Below are positions 63,064 through 64,000 of a stretch of 64,000 nucleotides of DNA, in pieces. Each line of letters begins with the position of its first letter. Position 1 is the stretch's first letter. Source of the DNA: Nocardiopsis_B mangrovi. GTDB taxonomy: Bacteria > Actinomycetota > Actinomycetes > Streptosporangiales > Streptosporangiaceae. The notes beneath the pieces are model-generated. The model was not told the DNA's origin and searched no databases. It worked only from the letters and a program-made list of their open reading frames with translations. The translations under genes and the position numbers were made by a program. The DNA is taken from NCBI RefSeq assembly GCF_042653925.1, contig NZ_JBHSFQ010000022.1, forward strand, positions 1-64,000, read 5' to 3'.

Positions 63064-64000
63064 ATGTCGCGCACTGCCCTAGCCACTTCTCCCACGGTGG
63101 CCGAGTCCGCCGACGCCGGCGACACCGCGTCCGCGGCTCTGGACGAGCTGATCACCCGGGGGCGCTCCCAGGGACACCTGTCCCTTACAGAGCTCCGCTC
63201 CGCGTTCTCGGCGGCCGGTATCAGCCCGGCGGACGGCCGCTCCATCCTGCGTGAACTGACCGATGCCGGGGTGCGTCTCGCCAATGGGGGCGACGACACC
63301 GGAGTCGAGTCCGTCGACCCCGACGCCGAGGACGACGCGATCGAGGAGGCCATCGACACCGCCACGGCCCCGGCACCCGCCGGCACGAAGGCCGCGAAGG
63401 GCAAATCCCCGTCGGAACAGGACGTCGCAGAGGCCGACCTCGACGACCAGTCCCCAGCCATGGGCGACTCCGTCCACACCTACCTCAAGGCCATCGGCCG
63501 CAGGCAGCTGCTGACCGCCGAGGAGGAGGTCGACCTCGCCAAGCGCATCGAGGCGGGCCTGTACGCCGAGTTCCGGCTCGGCACGCTGGAGGACGCGGCG
63601 GGCGCCGACCTCGACGAGGCCGAGCGCGAGGACCTCACCGAGATCGCCGAGGACGGCCGCCGCGCCAAGCAGCACATGCTGGAGGCCAACCTGCGGCTGG
63701 TGGTCTCGGTCGCCAAGAAGTACAGCGACCGCGGCATGTCCCTGCTCGACGTCGTGCAGGAGGGCAACCTGGGGCTCATCCGGGCGGTCGAGAAGTTCGA
63801 CTACACCAAGGGCTTCAAGTTCTCCACCTACGCCATGTGGTGGATCCGCCAGGCGATCCAGCGCGGTTTCGCCGACTCCGCGCGGACCATCCGGCTGCCG
63901 GTGCACGTGCTGGAGCTCCTGAGCAAGGTCAGCCGCCTTGAGCGCGACATGCACCAGACCCTCGGCCGCGAGCCCACGCCCGAGGAACTGGCGCTCGAAC
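63064..64000 (+). CDS. Primary-type RNA polymerase sigma-70 factor (partial)
   Basis: 312 codons before the right edge; regions 3 and 4 are cut off. ATG after GGAGGGAGGTGCC. An N-terminal region 1.1-like fold (about 25-75: ALDELITRGRSQGHLSLTELRSAFSAAGI), an acidic linker (about 78-130), region 1.2 (SVHTYLKAIGRRQLLTAEEEVDLAKRIEAG), and region 2 with EANLRLVVSVAKKYSDRGMSLLDVVQEGNLGLIRAVEKFDYTKGFKFSTYAMWWIRQAIQRGFAD, then early region 3 (RTIRLPVHVLELLSKVSRLERDM). It belongs to group 1/2 of the HrdB family. Whether it is the main housekeeping factor cannot be settled without the C-terminus and the rest of the genome. Confidence 0.93.
   Translation, partial: MSRTALATSPTVAESADAGDTASAALDELITRGRSQGHLSLTELRSAFSAAGISPADGRSILRELTDAGVRLANGGDDTGVESVDPDAEDDAIEEAIDTATAPAPAGTKAAKGKSPSEQDVAEADLDDQSPAMGDSVHTYLKAIGRRQLLTAEEEVDLAKRIEAGLYAEFRLGTLEDAAGADLDEAEREDLTEIAEDGRRAKQHMLEANLRLVVSVAKKYSDRGMSLLDVVQEGNLGLIRAVEKFDYTKGFKFSTYAMWWIRQAIQRGFADSARTIRLPVHVLELLSKVSRLERDMHQTLGREPTPEELALE

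Overview
The window is very GC-rich actinobacterial chromosome with third-position G/C bias, frequent GTG starts, ATGA/GTGA stop-start overlaps and AGGAGG-type ribosome sites. An actinobacterial type VII (ESX) secretion locus, the classical men pathway (most Streptomyces use the futalosine route instead) and an HrdB-like sigma factor suggest a Nocardiopsaceae-type organism such as Nocardiopsis or Streptomonospora. That placement is inference; no rRNA or tRNA gene is visible.

1-12.8 kb: type VII secretion. On the minus strand, in order of transcription: eccD, eccB, two near-identical WXG100 genes, a third WXG100-like gene, a helical 137-residue protein and a large glycine-rich repeat protein that runs off the left edge. 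eccC is divergent on the plus strand, followed by mycP. The mycosin has lost all three catalytic residues. Two hairpins punctuate the substrate-gene operon. No eccE is seen.

12.9-18.7 kb: an NTF2-like protein; a two-component system divergent from a secreted acidic repeat protein, with an 11-bp-spaced direct repeat between them; a microbial-type PARG; and an MFS exporter behind a palindrome.

18.8-24.6 kb: a catabolic cluster: nitrilase-family amidohydrolase, GntR/FCD regulator, MHS-type transporter, DUF2848 protein, tartrate/malate-type dehydrogenase and LysR regulator. A 17-bp motif shared by the two divergent promoters predicts one GntR regulon. A T-N11-A box lies before the dehydrogenase.

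24.9-34.5 kb: a GAF-PAS-GAF-PP2C phosphatase, a small secreted two-cysteine protein, an alpha/beta-hydrolase with Gly in place of the nucleophile Ser, a family 9 glycosyltransferase, a ChaB/Rho-N protein, a dienelactone-hydrolase-like protein, a Bcr/CflA exporter and a pentapeptide-repeat protein.

34.5-49.2 kb: two molybdenum hydroxylase loci. The first is a purine cluster (PucR regulator, FAD subunit, 2Fe-2S subunit, 8-oxoguanine/guanine-type deaminase, Mo subunit). The second is a TetR-controlled enzyme with fused 2Fe-2S and Mo subunits and a PaoB-like FAD subunit carrying four cysteines for an extra 4Fe-4S cluster. Uma2, SDR, L7/L12-like repeat and XRE/MmyB genes lie between them.

49.3-64 kb: dnaE; a FadR-type regulator divergent from lutABC (lactate oxidation); a DUF952 protein; menD, menC and menB with divergent, probably leaderless menE; and the start of a primary-type sigma factor gene cut by the right edge. 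Most convergent gene pairs are separated by strong GC-rich hairpins.
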